A DNA stretch of 64,000 nt from Roseburia sp. 499. Its GTDB lineage: Bacteria; Bacillota; Clostridia; Lachnospirales; Lachnospiraceae. The notes below the pieces were generated by a model. That model saw only the letters and a program-made list of their open reading frames with translations. It made no database searches and was not told the DNA's origin. The stretch lies in contig NZ_CP135164.1 of NCBI RefSeq assembly GCF_001940225.2, positions 2,418,001-2,482,000 on the forward strand, read 5' to 3'. Made by a program: the position numbers and the translations under genes. Below, one piece after another: positions 62,832 through 64,000 of this stretch. Position 1 is the first letter of the stretch, and each line of letters begins with the position of its first letter.

Positions 62832-62860
62832 TTGCCATATTCTTTAAAATGCGTTACAAT
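62832..62860 (+). promoter_or_regulatory. Promoter of the hydrogenase-like gene
   Basis: TTGCCA (62832-62837), 17 bp, TACAAT (62855-62860), about 65 bases before the ATG at 62927. The two promoters are divergent and about 80 bp apart. Confidence 0.72.
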
Positions 62861-62926
62861 TTCTCTATATGACAAAAATATTGGCGCTCTGTGAACAGTC
62901 ACAGAATTACAAGGGGGAATCATACC

Positions 62927-64000
62927 ATGAATGAAACAACAAAAAAATCCTTGGTCTATACTAACGAAAAGTGCCAGGGCTGCAATCGTTGCATTTCCAT
63001 TTGTCCGGTTCTTACAGCAAACTATTCTATAACCGCTTCTGACGGAACCCAAAGAGTGGAGGTCCATGGAGAAAATTGTATTAAATGCGGCGCATGTTTC
63101 GATGAATGCGAACATCATGCAAGAAGCTTTTTAGACGATACGGAACGTTTTTTTTCAGACTTAAAACAAGGCGAACAAATTTCTGTCCTGATTGCACCCG
63201 CTTTTCTGGCTAATTATCCGGATGAATATGCCAGTATTCTTGGTGGATTAAAAAAACTTGGGGTAAATCACTTTATTAATGTAAGCTTTGGTGCAGATAT
63301 TACTACCTGGGGATACATTAATTACATTGCAAAAAATCAATTCAAAGGCGGGATTTCCCAACCTTGCCCAGCTATCGTAAATTATATTGAACACTATGTT
63401 CCGGAACTTATTCCGTACCTAGTTCCTGTACAAAGTCCACTTATGTGTGCTGCCATCTATGCAAAAAAATATATGAAACTCTCAGATAAGCTGGCATTTA
63501 TCAGTCCTTGTATTGCCAAGAAAACAGAAATCAATGATCCAAATACGCATGGATATGTATCCTATAATCTGACCTTTGACCACTTCATGGAATATGTAAG
63601 GAAACATCAGATTCAAGGAGAACCTATCAAAGATGAGATAAAATATGGACTAGGCTCTATTTATCCTATGCCCGGGGGATTAAAAGAGAATGTATACTGG
63701 TTTTGTGGAGAAGAGGTCTTTATCCGTCAGGTAGAAGGCGAAAGACACGCTTATCATTTCCTAGAGGATTATAAAAAGCGTATGGAACAAAATGCCCCTC
63801 TCCCATTTATGGTAGATATTTTAAATTGCGACAAAGGTTGCCTCTATGGTACCGGTATCGAAGCAGACAAGTCCCTTTCAGAAGACACCTATTATTCCTT
63901 GCAAAAAATCAAGAACACAAGCAAGAAAAAATCTTTCTTTACACCTTTTTCCAGACACTTATCGCCTAAAAACAGGCTAAGACTGTTGAATATGAAGTTT
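62927..64000 (+). CDS. [FeFe]-hydrogenase-domain protein with ferredoxin domain (sensory type), partial
   Basis: The frame starts with ATG at 62927 after AAGGGGG and runs off the window, so only 358 residues are seen. A 2x[4Fe-4S] ferredoxin leads (KCQGCNRCISICPVL, then CIKCGACFDECEH). The [FeFe]-hydrogenase catalytic domain follows: its three motif regions are recognisable but altered, SQPCPAIVNYIE for TSCCPxW, FISPCIAKKTEI for MPCxxKKxE, and ILNCDKGCLYGTG for the last cysteine motif. Such HydS-like proteins are thought to sense hydrogen and usually continue with PAS or phosphatase modules. The rest lies outside the window. Confidence 0.9.
   Translation, partial: MNETTKKSLVYTNEKCQGCNRCISICPVLTANYSITASDGTQRVEVHGENCIKCGACFDECEHHARSFLDDTERFFSDLKQGEQISVLIAPAFLANYPDEYASILGGLKKLGVNHFINVSFGADITTWGYINYIAKNQFKGGISQPCPAIVNYIEHYVPELIPYLVPVQSPLMCAAIYAKKYMKLSDKLAFISPCIAKKTEINDPNTHGYVSYNLTFDHFMEYVRKHQIQGEPIKDEIKYGLGSIYPMPGGLKENVYWFCGEEVFIRQVEGERHAYHFLEDYKKRMEQNAPLPFMVDILNCDKGCLYGTGIEADKSLSEDTYYSLQKIKNTSKKKSFFTPFSRHLSPKNRLRLLNMKF

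Overview
The window looks like a chromosome of an anaerobic Gram-positive bacterium of the class Clostridia, most probably a Lachnospiraceae gut species. This is inferred from the AT-rich sequence with strong AGGAGG ribosome binding sites, the oxygen-sensitive anaerobic ribonucleotide reductase NrdD, an [FeFe]-hydrogenase-like sensor, ammonia-dependent asparagine synthetase AsnA, an L-box (lysine) riboswitch, and several small mobile-element families typical of gut Firmicutes. No rRNA, tRNA or CRISPR array was seen.

Positions 1 to about 16,960 are the right part of an integrative/mobilizable element whose left end lies outside the window. It is read leftwards from one strong promoter (about 16,188-16,216) whose spacer is occupied by an operator; an XRE repressor is encoded divergently (16,295-16,798). 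Going left it carries an actin-like ParM/ParR-type segregation pair with several tiny membrane peptides, a lipoprotein, an 1,792-residue thioester-containing LPXTG surface protein, an XRE regulator, a DUF5688 protein, a 38-residue peptide, a JAB-domain protein, a TOPRIM protein, a striking array of 32-bp GC-rich dyad repeats, a candidate oriT, MobC, a MOB relaxase and a coiled-coil protein. The element ends inside the 5' end of a low-molecular-weight protein tyrosine phosphatase gene: only its N-terminus up to the active-site loop is left (16,934-16,996).

Positions about 17,000-20,300 are an older degraded mobile region. An IS3-family element (17,201-18,516, TAG target duplication) interrupts a hypothetical gene, followed by an XRE regulator, a hypothetical gene and a tyrosine recombinase that has lost its N-terminal domains.

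Positions about 20,500-53,980 are ordinary chromosome: an AraC regulator, a chemoreceptor, a Bax inhibitor-1 protein, a prenyl-synthase-like protein, two ABC-F ATPases, AsnA, an ABC transporter whose permease is split by an IS1182-like element with a clean TA duplication, a two-component system, dapAB under a lysine riboswitch, cobalamin adenosyltransferase, a two-OB-fold SSB, cyclophilin, an amidase, FabH, DegV, an ABC exporter, NrdD with a fused glutaredoxin-like tail, HflX and a DUF134/NifX-like protein. A 559-bp near-perfect foldback element (41,734-42,292) lies upstream of fabH. The Lsa-like ABC-F gene has a complete attenuation leader: promoter, 24-codon leader peptide and terminator.

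Positions about 54,030-62,670 are one leftward chemosensory operon: PAS sensor kinase, response regulator with a degenerate HD-GYP domain, CheB, CheY-like protein, CheA, CheW, a chemoreceptor and an HPt protein. No cheR or flagellar gene is in the window. Divergent from it, and running off the right edge, is a ferredoxin-[FeFe] hydrogenase domain protein of the sensory type, which suggests (inference) that hydrogen or redox state may be linked to this signalling region.
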